From NCBI GenBank assembly GCA_030526485.1, contig JAUNCS010000007.1, positions 1 through 59,901 on the forward strand: a stretch of 59,901 nucleotides of DNA. Direction: 5' to 3'. Source of the stretch: Erysipelotrichaceae bacterium. GTDB taxonomy: Bacteria > Bacillota_I > Bacilli_A > Erysipelotrichales > Erysipelotrichaceae. The translations under genes were made by a program, and so were the position numbers. The notes under the pieces were generated by a model. That model worked only from the letters and a program-made list of their open reading frames with translations, was not told where the DNA came from and did not search any database. Of the stretch, positions 43,438 to 52,793 are shown piece by piece; positions within the stretch are counted from its first letter, which is position 1, and each line of letters starts with the position of its first letter.

Positions 43438-43514
43438 TGGGGCAACTGGCTGCCATACTTAATTTCAGGCCCTATAGCTTTGCGTCATATTCTTTCGAAT
43501 ACTTTGCTAAATGA
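43438..43514 (-). ncRNA. c-di-GMP-I (GEMM-I) riboswitch aptamer
   Basis: The minus strand matches the GEMM-I aptamer along its length. In order: AGCAAAG, hairpin TATTCGAAAGAATA with its GAAA tetraloop, then the hallmark TGACGCAAAGCTA and AGGGCCTGAAA, then the second arm TATGGCAGCC and GTTGCC. The tetraloop hairpin followed by ACGCAAAGC is the same as in the Vibrio cholerae Vc2 aptamer apart from stem pairs. It lies between its own promoter and a terminator, 140 bases before a hybrid kinase gene. Confidence 0.92.
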
Positions 43515-43528
43515 ATTTGTACTTAAAA

Positions 43529-43558
43529 ATTATATAAGTAATTCTAAGAATTATGCAA
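43529..43558 (-). promoter_or_regulatory. Promoter of the riboswitch-kinase transcript
   Basis: TTGCAT (43553-43558) and TATAAT (43529-43534), 18 bases apart. An AATTCTTAGAATT palindrome lies in the spacer. Confidence 0.75.
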
Positions 43559-43573
43559 TTCTTTTGACCAGTT

Positions 43574-43592
43574 AAAAAGGGACAAAAGTCCC
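43574..43592 (-). terminator. Terminator after the 579-aa hybrid kinase gene
   Basis: Stem GGGAC / GTCCC with a TTTT loop, then TTTTT on the minus strand. It separates this operon from the riboswitch promoter. Confidence 0.82.
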
Positions 43593-43595
43593 CTG

Positions 43596-45335
43596 TTAAC
43601 ATCTTAAAGCATCCGCTAATGCAGACATTAAGTTAGCTATATCAATTGGTTTGGCGATATGACCATTCATACCGGCATTGAAGGCATTGCGCTTATCTTC
43701 TTCAAAAGCGTTGGCAGTCATAGCTAAAATCTTAATCTTTGATTTTTCATTATCTAATGAACGAATTGCTTTAGTAGCTTCATATCCATTCATATTAGGC
43801 ATCTGAATATCCATTAGGATTACATCATAATAGCCATTTTCTGTTTTATTAAGCATATCTATACATATCTGGCCATCTTCCGCCCTGTCAACGATAAAGC
43901 CAGCTTCAGAAAGGATTTCAATAGCTATTTCTGCATTAAGATCATTATCTTCAGCTAAAAGGATACGCTTGCCTTTGAATAACGACTTATCGTAGTCATT
44001 ATTATTAATTGAGACAATATCTTCTTCATTGGCTAAACAATGAGGAATAGTCACAATAAACTTTGTACCCACACCCTTCTTGGATTCAACTTCAATAGTG
44101 CCATCTAACATATCGACCAATTTCTTTACGATTGGCATACCCAGGCCTGTACCTTCAATCTTGGCAGCAGTTGTATTCTGCTCTCTAGAGAATTCTTCAA
44201 AGATATGTGGCAGGAAGTCTTCACTCATGCCAATACCAGTATCGGTGATTGTCGTCCTATATAAAGCATAACCTTCTTTATTAGCCGGCAGTTCTAAGAG
44301 TTCCATCGTAACCGTTCCACCAGCATTGGTATATTTATAGGCATTAGATAAGATATTGGCAAAGATTTCCTTTAACTTAACCGGATCACAATAAATACAC
44401 TTATGAGTGATATTGACTGTATTAACAAATTTAATATCCTTCTGTTTCATTAAAGAATCAAAAATGGAAAACATTGAATCAATATACTGGTCTGATGTAT
44501 ACAATTGTTCCTCAACTACCATACTACCAGATTCAATTCTTGCCATTTCCAGGACATTATTGATAATTGATAAAAGCATCGCATTGGCATCATCAATCTT
44601 CTTTAAGTAGTCCTGGCGCTTAACTGGATCATCCTGATTTCTTTCCAGCAAGTCTCTAAAACCAATGATAGCGTTCATTGGTGTACGGATATCATGTGAC
44701 ATATTGAATAAGAAACTGGTTTTAGCCTTATTAGCTTCATTAGCCTTGTATTGGGCATAATTACCCTTGGCCTTAATATTCATCATAATCAGGTTTAAGC
44801 TGATGCTGACGATGGATAAGGCAATAACATCAGCCAGTTCAACAATAAATAAATCAAATGACTTGTTGATATACACCAGTATCATAAAGATAATATCGGC
44901 TATAAACATTTCACCCAATAAAACAATTGGTGGCGCATTAAATATCATAGGGATAATGACAATTTCCAGGATAAAAGTTAATGAATAATTGTTTGCTTCA
45001 ACAATTGCTCCATTATAAATACCAACAGCATAAGTAACAAATGTCGCAATTACTACCAGATTTCTTAAGAGCATCTGATTATTTTGGGCGTATTTATAGT
45101 TAATAGCAAATACCAGAAACAAAATAAAAGACGAAATTAAAAAAGCATTTCGTCCCGTTAATAATGTTGGGCTTAAAAAACCACCTACTGCATAGCCTAA
45201 AAAGACAAGGCCTAGAACGCCGCAGAACACATTAAGAATCATCCAGTTTGGACGTGCGAAAAAGTCCTGTATCTTTAAACATTCTTCTTTGTTTAGACCG
45301 GCATATACAAATAAATTGGTCAGTTTCTTAAACAT
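43596..45335 (-). CDS. Hybrid sensor histidine kinase, last gene of the priA-to-rpe run
   Basis: 579-aa hybrid kinase. Five or six transmembrane segments lie in residues 32-185. HisKA has His214 in [19 protein letters not shown]. The HATPase has NILSNAYKYTNAGG, TDTGIGMS and GTGLGMPIVKKL. The receiver has Asp509 (MDIQMPNMNGYE) and AKPID. No output domain. It is closely related to the two other kinases, as expected from local duplication. AAGAGG precedes its ATG 10 bases after rpe, so it is transcribed with prkC and rpe. Confidence 0.94.
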   Translation of the reverse strand: MFKKLTNLFVYAGLNKEECLKIQDFFARPNWMILNVFCGVLGLVFLGYAVGGFLSPTLLTGRNAFLISSFILFLVFAINYKYAQNNQMLLRNLVVIATFVTYAVGIYNGAIVEANNYSLTFILEIVIIPMIFNAPPIVLLGEMFIADIIFMILVYINKSFDLFIVELADVIALSIVSISLNLIMMNIKAKGNYAQYKANEANKAKTSFLFNMSHDIRTPMNAIIGFRDLLERNQDDPVKRQDYLKKIDDANAMLLSIINNVLEMARIESGSMVVEEQLYTSDQYIDSMFSIFDSLMKQKDIKFVNTVNITHKCIYCDPVKLKEIFANILSNAYKYTNAGGTVTMELLELPANKEGYALYRTTITDTGIGMSEDFLPHIFEEFSREQNTTAAKIEGTGLGMPIVKKLVDMLDGTIEVESKKGVGTKFIVTIPHCLANEEDIVSINNNDYDKSLFKGKRILLAEDNDLNAEIAIEILSEAGFIVDRAEDGQICIDMLNKTENGYYDVILMDIQMPNMNGYEATKAIRSLDNEKSKIKILAMTANAFEEDKRNAFNAGMNGHIAKPIDIANLMSALADALRC

Positions 45336-45344
45336 ATAAACCTC

Positions 45345-45989
45345 TTAGAAAGTAATTGAATCTATATTGGCTCTCATATCACCTTCAAAAACAAATGAGC
45401 CAGCAACAAGAATATCGCATCCTGCTTCAACAATCTGACGGGCATTAAACTTCTTAACGCCACCATCTACTTCAATTTTATAATTTAAGCCATGGGCATC
45501 GCGATAATCTTTTAGTTCTCTTAGCTTGTCATAGGCACTTTCCATAAACTTCTGGCCACCAAAGCCAGGTTCTACAGACATCACCAGAATAATATCCAGT
45601 TCATCCAATAGCGGTTTGATAGTTTCAACATCAGTGCCTGGTTTAATTGATAAACCAACTTTTACATAATTATCCTTAATCTTATGGATTAATTCACGAC
45701 ACTTATCCAGGTCTTCAAATACTTCATAATGGAAAGTAATATTATCCGCACCCGCCTTAATAAAGACATCTGCAAACTTTTCCGGATCAGTTACCATTAA
45801 ATGAACATCCATAAAAAGATCAGAATTCTTTCTGAAAGCCTTAAAGATATCTGGTCCAAAAGAAATATTTGGCACAAAATGACCATCCATAACGTCAAAA
45901 TGAATCATTTCAACTTTTTCATTTAAAATAGCCAGCTGCTCATTGAACTTAGCATAGTCCAAAGACAGAATTGATGGTGCTAATAACAT
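45345..45989 (-). CDS. rpe: Ribulose-phosphate 3-epimerase
   Basis: TIM-barrel enzyme (214 aa) that interconverts ribulose 5-phosphate and xylulose 5-phosphate. LAPSILSLDYAKF, HFDVMDGHFVPNISFG, MSVEPGFGGQKF and VDGGVKKFNA hold the metal-binding and catalytic residues. It follows prkC by 12 bases. The GTPase gene rsgA usually lies between prkC and rpe in Bacillota and is absent here. Confidence 0.97.
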   Translation of the reverse strand: MLLAPSILSLDYAKFNEQLAILNEKVEMIHFDVMDGHFVPNISFGPDIFKAFRKNSDLFMDVHLMVTDPEKFADVFIKAGADNITFHYEVFEDLDKCRELIHKIKDNYVKVGLSIKPGTDVETIKPLLDELDIILVMSVEPGFGGQKFMESAYDKLRELKDYRDAHGLNYKIEVDGGVKKFNARQIVEAGCDILVAGSFVFEGDMRANIDSITF

Positions 45990-46001
45990 AATCTTTCTCC
46001 T

Positions 46002-47678
46002 CTATTCGTATACATAGTAGTAAATAATAACTGGTGAATTCTCATCCACTTCATATAAACTGCCTTCATTAGGTGACATTCTAACTAAAGAATTATCGCT
46101 GTATTTCTTTTCACTTTCTCTTAATTCGTTATAAGAAAGTCTTTCCATGCGATTTGGAATACCCATATCATTTAAGGTTTGAGCTACGACATTGATATCC
46201 TTGCCCATCAAATCAAATGGCAGCATCACCGTATTGCTGGCAGAATAAGTAAATTTAACCTTATTGATAATATTAGGATCATACTTATCACCAGCTACAA
46301 TTAATTCCTGTGAAATGATGGTTCCCGGTGTTTTATCTGATTCTACAGCTTCACTAATAATCTGGAAACCCTTAGTAGAAAGAATTCCCTTGGCCTCTTC
46401 AATATGCATGCCTATATAATCATGCATAATAGAATAAGTTCCTTCAGAAACAATCAGATTAATCTTAGAACCCTTTTCAACCTTGGTTCCATAACCCGGA
46501 GTATAAGAAACGATAATATTAGCAGCAATATCATCAGTCAATATCCATTCGATTGATGAATCATCAATCTTTAAACCAAGTGGTGCCACAATATCCTTGG
46601 CAACCGTAACTGAATAACCCTTAAGTTCAGGAACAGTAACATATGGATCTTCTTTGCCACCGATAATACCAGTGATAAAAAGAATCATGACAATGGCTAG
46701 GGCTGATACTAAAGTAACAGCAGTAATAAGGATGCCACTGATAATTCTTTCTTTGCGCTTTTCCTTCTTCTTTTTAAGAGCTATTTCAGCCTTATTAGCC
46801 ACCTTTATTGGTTCACTTGGCTGTTTAGTACTTATACCTTTTAAAACGACCTTTGGCTCATTTTTCACTTCAGGAATAAGACAGCGATTTAAGTCTCTTA
46901 ACATCAAGGCGATGTTGGCATATCTTTCATCAAGATTTTTAGCCGTAGCCTTAATGATGATATTTTCAATAGATTGCGGTATATCGCGATTAATCTTGCA
47001 GATGCTAGGTATTTCATTACGGACATGCATAATAGCTACCTGAACAGCCTGATCAGCCTTAAATGGTACATCTCCACTTAATAGCTCAAACAAAACGATA
47101 CCTAAAGAATAGATATCTGACTGCATAGTAGCCTGGCCACCCTTGGAAAGCTCCGGAGCCAGATAATGCACAGAACCAAGAACTGAACCCCTGGAAGTTA
47201 ACTGCATGGCATTGTTTAATATCGCAATACCAAAGTCCGCCAGTTTAACTGTTCCATCATCCTTGATAAGGACGTTTTGTGACTTGATATCGCGATGGAT
47301 TATGCCATTACGATGAGCTTCTAAAAGAGCAGCACATAACTGTTTCATAATCCAGATTGCTTCTTTATAAGGAAACGGACCTCTACGGCTTAATAACTGC
47401 TTCAGGGTATGACCCTTAACATATTCCATAACGATGTAGTGATAATTGCCATCCTGTCCCACATCATAAATATCAACCGCATTTGGATGAGAAAGCTTAG
47501 TTGAAGTATTGGCTTCACGATTAAAACGTTCCAAAGAGATAGGATCTGATGACATATCTCCTTTTAATACTTTAATGGCAACTTCTCTATTTAAAATCTT
47601 ATCAAGAGCCAGATAGACATTGGCCATGCCACCCCTGCCTATTTCTTTGATAACTTCATATCTGTTAGCTATTATCAT
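46002..47678 (-). CDS. prkC: PASTA-domain Ser/Thr protein kinase
   Basis: Membrane kinase (558 aa) that senses peptidoglycan fragments or lipid II. The kinase domain covers about 1-265, with the GRGGMANVYLA loop, AIKVLK, HRDIKSQNVL and DFGIAIL. A basic juxtamembrane stretch comes next, then one membrane helix at about 312-335. Three extracellular PASTA repeats follow (starting near VPELKGYSVTVAKDIV, MHDYIGMHIEEAKGIL and LPFDLMGKDINVVAQTL). It overlaps prpC, its phosphatase partner, by 4 bases. Confidence 0.96.
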   Translation of the reverse strand: MIIANRYEVIKEIGRGGMANVYLALDKILNREVAIKVLKGDMSSDPISLERFNREANTSTKLSHPNAVDIYDVGQDGNYHYIVMEYVKGHTLKQLLSRRGPFPYKEAIWIMKQLCAALLEAHRNGIIHRDIKSQNVLIKDDGTVKLADFGIAILNNAMQLTSRGSVLGSVHYLAPELSKGGQATMQSDIYSLGIVLFELLSGDVPFKADQAVQVAIMHVRNEIPSICKINRDIPQSIENIIIKATAKNLDERYANIALMLRDLNRCLIPEVKNEPKVVLKGISTKQPSEPIKVANKAEIALKKKKEKRKERIISGILITAVTLVSALAIVMILFITGIIGGKEDPYVTVPELKGYSVTVAKDIVAPLGLKIDDSSIEWILTDDIAANIIVSYTPGYGTKVEKGSKINLIVSEGTYSIMHDYIGMHIEEAKGILSTKGFQIISEAVESDKTPGTIISQELIVAGDKYDPNIINKVKFTYSASNTVMLPFDLMGKDINVVAQTLNDMGIPNRMERLSYNELRESEKKYSDNSLVRMSPNEGSLYEVDENSPVIIYYYVYE

Positions 47679-48406
47679 GGTTCAACTACAACAACGGTAA
47701 TGTTGTCGTATCCCCCTTTCAGTAAAGCCAGATTAACCAGCTCATCGCATTTCTGCCTGCAGGTATCATATTCGTAGGAATCAACAATATTTAGTAATTC
47801 GTCATCCTTTACATAGCCACAAAGACCATCAGAACAGATCAGATAATATTTCATATCCTTAACCTTATGAACATCAAAATCGATTTCTTCAAAGACACCA
47901 GCTGCCTTAACCAAAAAGTGTTTCTTAGGATGATTTATACTTTCTTCATAAGTGATTTCGCCATTCATCAGCATCTGATTAACCAAAGTATGATCATTTG
48001 TTAATCTGAACAGTCTTTTATCCAGCACGCCATAAACCCTACTGTCACCAAGATTGATTGATAAGGTACCAAAAGAAGTGATTAAAATACCCGTAACAGT
48101 TGTACCCATACCATACAGTGACTTGGAAGTTAAAGACAGTTCATAGACATGTCTATTAGCCATTCTTAAGTAATAAGTGATGTACTCTTTAGCCATCTCT
48201 AAAGAAGTAAAGGGACCCGAATCCTTAAAGATTCTTTCGAAATAAGAGACAAATTCACCACTGGCAACATCTCCTGCCTTACCACCACCAATACCATCAC
48301 AAACCAACGCTAAAAAATCACCAAAATTATTAGTGATTGTAATATATGAATCCTGGTTGCAAGATCTGTGCAAACCAATATCTGTTTTAGCGTAATATTT
48401 AAGCAT
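47675..48406 (-). CDS. prpC: PP2C-type Ser/Thr protein phosphatase
   Basis: Metal-dependent phosphatase (243 aa) that reverses PrkC phosphorylation. Motifs are TDIGLHRSCNQDSY, LALVCDGIGGGKAGDVAS, NLGDSRVYGV, LICSDGLCGYV and GGYDNITVVVV with the metal-binding aspartates. It overlaps rlmN at its start and prkC at its end. Confidence 0.95.
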   Translation of the reverse strand: MLKYYAKTDIGLHRSCNQDSYITITNNFGDFLALVCDGIGGGKAGDVASGEFVSYFERIFKDSGPFTSLEMAKEYITYYLRMANRHVYELSLTSKSLYGMGTTVTGILITSFGTLSINLGDSRVYGVLDKRLFRLTNDHTLVNQMLMNGEITYEESINHPKKHFLVKAAGVFEEIDFDVHKVKDMKYYLICSDGLCGYVKDDELLNIVDSYEYDTCRQKCDELVNLALLKGGYDNITVVVVEP

Positions 48407-49433
48407 TTAACATTTCTTTCGCTCTTAACTGACCACAAGCGGCATCGATATCAGTACCGCGCTTTTGACGCAGAGTAACGGAAATGCCTCTTTTCTTAAG
48501 CATATCGTAAAACTCCAATGTCTTTTCTTCACTTGTAGACTTATAAGGATTTTCCTTAACCTCGTTATAAGGAATTAAATTGATATAGGCATTCTTGCCC
48601 TTTAGATATTTAGCGATGTCATCGGCATCTTTTTTAGAATTATTTAAACCATCGATTAACAGGTATTCAAAAGTAATACGACGGTTGTTTAAGGTTGAAT
48701 AATAAGAAATCGCATCCATTAGTTCTTCAAGATCATAGGCTCTATTAACCGGCATAATCTGATTTCTTAATTCGTTATTAGCAGCATGCAAAGAAATAGC
48801 CAGATTATACTGAACCTTTTCTTCCGCAAATCTTCTAATCATTGGTACTAAGCCACAGGTAGAAATTGAAATATGACGGGCACCAATCTGTAGACCGAAT
48901 GGTGAATTAATAATTGATAAACCCTTCATCAGATTGTCATAGTTATCAAATGGTTCACCTGTCCCCATAATAACCAGATTATCGAGACGCTTACCTTCAG
49001 CATCAAGATATTTCTGAATAGTTAAAGCCTGTAAAACAATTTCACCAGCTGTTAAGTCTCTTTGTTTCTTAAGTAAACCAGAAGCACAGAATTTGCAGCC
49101 CATATTACAGCCTACCTGGCTCGATAAACAGGCTGAATAACCATATTCAAAGACCATCATAACTGATTCAATCAGGGCTCCATCAGCAAGTTCAAACAGG
49201 AATTTAACAGTACCATCTTTGGAAACCTGTTTGTTTCGGACTTTAAAAGCCATGAAGTCAAAGTCTTCAGCCAGTTTTTCCTGCAGACTCTTGGAAATAT
49301 CACTCATTTCAAAGAATGAATCTACTCTTTTTTCATATAACCATCTAAAAATCTGTTTAGCTCTAAAGGGCTTTAGACCTATGCCTTTTAGATAGTTTTC
49401 TAAATCTTCTAAATTGTAATCGTATATCAACAT
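48399..49433 (-). CDS. rlmN: 23S rRNA/tRNA adenine-C2 methyltransferase RlmN
   Basis: Radical-SAM methyltransferase (344 aa) that modifies A2503 of 23S rRNA and A37 of some tRNAs. CNMGCKFCASG carries the 4Fe-4S cysteines. IMGTGEPFDNYDNL is the GTGEP motif. The catalytic cysteine pair includes Cys in DAACGQLR. It abuts rsmB and overlaps prpC. Confidence 0.96.
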   Translation of the reverse strand: MLIYDYNLEDLENYLKGIGLKPFRAKQIFRWLYEKRVDSFFEMSDISKSLQEKLAEDFDFMAFKVRNKQVSKDGTVKFLFELADGALIESVMMVFEYGYSACLSSQVGCNMGCKFCASGLLKKQRDLTAGEIVLQALTIQKYLDAEGKRLDNLVIMGTGEPFDNYDNLMKGLSIINSPFGLQIGARHISISTCGLVPMIRRFAEEKVQYNLAISLHAANNELRNQIMPVNRAYDLEELMDAISYYSTLNNRRITFEYLLIDGLNNSKKDADDIAKYLKGKNAYINLIPYNEVKENPYKSTSEEKTLEFYDMLKKRGISVTLRQKRGTDIDAACGQLRAKEMLNA

Positions 49434-49434
49434 A

Positions 49435-50628
49435 TTATCTATTATAACCTTTACCTAATTTTGCATAATAGAAACAATCACCATCTTCATTAATAATTGT
49501 TTCCTCTTTCAATAAAGTGAATCTTTCATTTTCCATTAAGAATTTCTCTATCTGCTTGCCATTTTCCTTCTTGTTTAAAGTGCAGGTACTATAAAGAATA
49601 ATACCGCCATCCTTAATAAGATTCTTGGCGCTGATTAATAAGTCCTTTTGAATCAGCTGCAGTTCATCTAAAGATTCCGGACGGATATGATATTTTAAAT
49701 CCGGTTTTCTTGATAATGTACCCAGTCCTGAACAAGGCACATCAAGAATAATCTTATCAAACTTAAGATCCAAGACATTCTGTAATTCTATGCCATCATA
49801 ATTAAGATAATGAATTCCTTCAAAACCCAGCAGTTCGGCCTTGTTTTTGATAAGATTCAGTCTTTTTTCATGTAATTCATTACTGTAGCTGTTTTCCGGT
49901 TTAACAATATCCAGACAGTTAAAAAGCTTGGAACCAGGTGCTGAGCACATATCGAGTAAAACATCATCTTCTTTTAAATCCAGATTATCAATCAAAGATG
50001 CTGAATTGATGTCCTGCACATAGAATAAACCATTGGCCATAGCTTCACTATTTAAGAGATTCTTTTTAGAAGTAAAGATATTTTTATTGATTACTTCAAT
50101 ATTTTCAAAGTCTTCAAACTTAGCCTTGTTATGATTTAAACGATAGAAAAGAGTTGGCACTCTTTTATAATTCTTTAAGATATTCTTAAAGTCTTCCTCA
50201 CTGTACTGTTTCTTCAATAAGTTATAAATCCATTTTGGTAATGACTCATTGATATATTCTTCATCAGCCTCTTTTAGTTTTTTTAAATTATGTAAAACCG
50301 CATTGATAAATGACTTATCAAACTTATTCTTAGCCAGATTTACATATTCATTCAAAACAATATAGTCTTCCTTATTTAAGTAAAACTTCTCATAAATAGC
50401 CATGGCCAAAATAACCTTATTGCGTAAAGAAGTCTTATTATTAATGGAATCACTTACCTGATAAATCAGATAATCATAATTCTTTAAAACCCCACCAACC
50501 AGATTTGACACAAAGGGTCTTTGAACTGGCTCCAGTTCTTTTAATTTATTACGCATTAAAAGATTGGTATAAGAACTATCACCAATCGTTTTATAGATAA
50601 TTTCTAAAGCAATTTCTCTTTGATTCAT
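49435..50628 (-). CDS. rsmB: 16S rRNA (cytosine967-C5)-methyltransferase
   Basis: m5C methyltransferase (397 aa). The N-terminal NusB-like RNA-binding domain covers about 1-130. The catalytic domain has DMCSAPGSKLFN (SAM site), ILDVPCSGLGTL (PC catalytic motif) and LYSTCTLN. It follows priA by 2 bases. The fmt and def genes usually found between priA and rsmB are absent. Confidence 0.93.
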   Translation of the reverse strand: MNQREIALEIIYKTIGDSSYTNLLMRNKLKELEPVQRPFVSNLVGGVLKNYDYLIYQVSDSINNKTSLRNKVILAMAIYEKFYLNKEDYIVLNEYVNLAKNKFDKSFINAVLHNLKKLKEADEEYINESLPKWIYNLLKKQYSEEDFKNILKNYKRVPTLFYRLNHNKAKFEDFENIEVINKNIFTSKKNLLNSEAMANGLFYVQDINSASLIDNLDLKEDDVLLDMCSAPGSKLFNCLDIVKPENSYSNELHEKRLNLIKNKAELLGFEGIHYLNYDGIELQNVLDLKFDKIILDVPCSGLGTLSRKPDLKYHIRPESLDELQLIQKDLLISAKNLIKDGGIILYSTCTLNKKENGKQIEKFLMENERFTLLKEETIINEDGDCFYYAKLGKGYNR

Positions 50629-50630
50629 AT

Positions 50631-52787
50631 TTATTCCAGATACAGTGGATCAATATCCACCTTAATTTTAGCAAGTTTTCTACTTCTTAGATATTCGTCC
50701 AAAAGCTTCCACACCTCATCAATTAAAGACTTCATATCCTTATTCGCAATTAGAATACGATAACGATAATTATTCTTAATACGTGGCAGTTCCACAGGAC
50801 GATAAGATTTAAACGGCAATTCCTTGACTCTTTTTTCTAGGAAATCTAAGGAATTTTTAATGTGATCCATATTAGTATCCATAATAGTTATTTCCATTAA
50901 ATGACTATATGGCGGATACATGGTCTTGGAACGATAATTCATTTCAATCTTATAGAAATAATCAAAGTCCTGATTATAGACAGCCTTTAAGACATAGTGA
51001 TCAGGATTAAAGGCCTGAATAATTACATTACCCTTTTCATTTGCTCTGCCACTTCTGCCCGAAGCCTGCATTAATAAGTCCAGAGTAGTTTTAGCGGCAT
51101 TATAGTCCTGATGAGCAAGCCCAGCATCTGCATTTAATATTCCAACAAGGGTTACATCAGGATAATCCAGTCCCTTGGCTATCATCTGAGTGCCAATCAG
51201 TATATCGATTTCCTTGTTTTCGAAGCGCTTTAATATCTTTTCATGAGCACCTTTTTTAGAGACATTATCCCTATCCATTCTATCGATTGAAGCATTTGGA
51301 AATAAATGCTTTAGTTCTTCTTCCACCTTTAAAGTACCAAAACCATAGTAAAGCAGTTCCTTACTGTTACATTTAGGACAGTATCTAGGAATTGAATAAG
51401 TTTTGCCACACTGATGACATTTTAATAGATTGATATTCTTATGGTAATTAAGCGGCATATCACAATCAGTGCACATTAAAGTAGTGCCACAATCACCACA
51501 TTTAATTACTGGTGAATAGCCTCTTCGATTTAAAAGAATAATGACCTGTTTCTTTCTTTCTAAAGTATTGGCTATTTCTTCTTTTAACTTACGGGAAATG
51601 ATATAGGAAGACTTGTTTTTAACTTCCTTTGTCAAATCAACTATTTCAATTTGAGGTGGTGTATTATTGATACGCTGATTAAGTCTTAACAGTTCATATT
51701 CACCCTTAATAGCACGGGTATAGGAATCAAGACTTGGTGTAGCTGAGGCTAATAGTACCTTGCCATTAAAGGTTAAGGCTCTTTTGATCGCTACATTCTT
51801 GGCAAGATATGTTGGTGTATTATCCTGCTTATATGAGGAATCATGTTCTTCATCAATAATAATCAAACCTAAATTATTAAATGGTAAGAATATAGAAGAT
51901 CTGGTACCAACTACAATCTTTACTTCACCATTGATAACTCTTTTATACTGTTCATATCTTTCCTGGTCTGATAGTTCAGAATGATAGAAAATAACGTCAT
52001 TAAAACGCTCTTTTACACGATTAATCATCTGTGGTGTTAAAGATATTTCTGGTACCAGAATCAGGACTTCTTTGCCTTCTTTTAAGTATTCACGGGCAAG
52101 ATGAAGATATACTTCGGTCTTACCACTGCCAGTAACACCAAACAGTAAAGATACTATCTTATCAGTATTTAATATCTTCTGATAGACATCATACTGATCA
52201 CTTGTTAATTCCTTGAAGTTATCATTAATTAACTGATTATTAGAAGAATATGTACATTCCCTGCTTTTTACTTCAATAACACCTTCATCAATAAATTTCT
52301 TAATAATCGATGAAGATAAAAGTCGAGCATCTCTTATAAGCATGTTATCAGTTAAGGAATCATACACTTCTTTCTGACGCTTGGTGAAGGGATAATCATC
52401 TTTAATCTTTAAAAGATAATCTTCCATCTTTGGCTTAATGATGTTTTTAGAAGTCTTTAGGGCCTTTGGCAGCATGGTATTTAAACAGCTCACAAATGGT
52501 GAAACCGTTACTTTAGAAAGCCACTTAGCCAGCTCAAACTGTTCCTTAGAAATAATTGGCAGTTCATCATAGACATCAATTATTTTGTTTAATTTAAAGC
52601 CTTTTTCTTCTTCAAAAGATAATAAATCTTCAATTTCAAAACAGTTTACTGTTAATGCTGTATTTTTGGCATTGTTGAAGATGACATCCACTCTTTTAAA
52701 GGGTTCAACATAAAAATCACTGTAATACGAAAACAGCTGGTTGGTATATAGAGATGAATTAGTTACGTATACTTCAACAACAAACAT
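50631..52787 (-). CDS. priA: Primosomal protein N' (replication restart helicase PriA)
   Basis: DNA helicase (718 aa) that reloads the replisome at stalled forks. The N-terminal DNA-binding domain is followed by Walker A LFGVTGSGKTEVYLHL (about 217-232), DEEHD, and the zinc ribbons CGDCGTTLMCTDC and CHQCGKTYSIPRYCPKCN. The C-terminal helicase lobe has IGTQMIAKGLDYP and QASGRSGR. The ATG is 6 bases after a perfect TATAAT with no Shine-Dalgarno sequence, so the message is probably leaderless. It heads the run to prkC, rpe and the kinase. Confidence 0.96.
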   Translation of the reverse strand: MFVVEVYVTNSSLYTNQLFSYYSDFYVEPFKRVDVIFNNAKNTALTVNCFEIEDLLSFEEEKGFKLNKIIDVYDELPIISKEQFELAKWLSKVTVSPFVSCLNTMLPKALKTSKNIIKPKMEDYLLKIKDDYPFTKRQKEVYDSLTDNMLIRDARLLSSSIIKKFIDEGVIEVKSRECTYSSNNQLINDNFKELTSDQYDVYQKILNTDKIVSLLFGVTGSGKTEVYLHLAREYLKEGKEVLILVPEISLTPQMINRVKERFNDVIFYHSELSDQERYEQYKRVINGEVKIVVGTRSSIFLPFNNLGLIIIDEEHDSSYKQDNTPTYLAKNVAIKRALTFNGKVLLASATPSLDSYTRAIKGEYELLRLNQRINNTPPQIEIVDLTKEVKNKSSYIISRKLKEEIANTLERKKQVIILLNRRGYSPVIKCGDCGTTLMCTDCDMPLNYHKNINLLKCHQCGKTYSIPRYCPKCNSKELLYYGFGTLKVEEELKHLFPNASIDRMDRDNVSKKGAHEKILKRFENKEIDILIGTQMIAKGLDYPDVTLVGILNADAGLAHQDYNAAKTTLDLLMQASGRSGRANEKGNVIIQAFNPDHYVLKAVYNQDFDYFYKIEMNYRSKTMYPPYSHLMEITIMDTNMDHIKNSLDFLEKRVKELPFKSYRPVELPRIKNNYRYRILIANKDMKSLIDEVWKLLDEYLRSRKLAKIKVDIDPLYLE

Positions 52788-52793
52788 ATCTAA

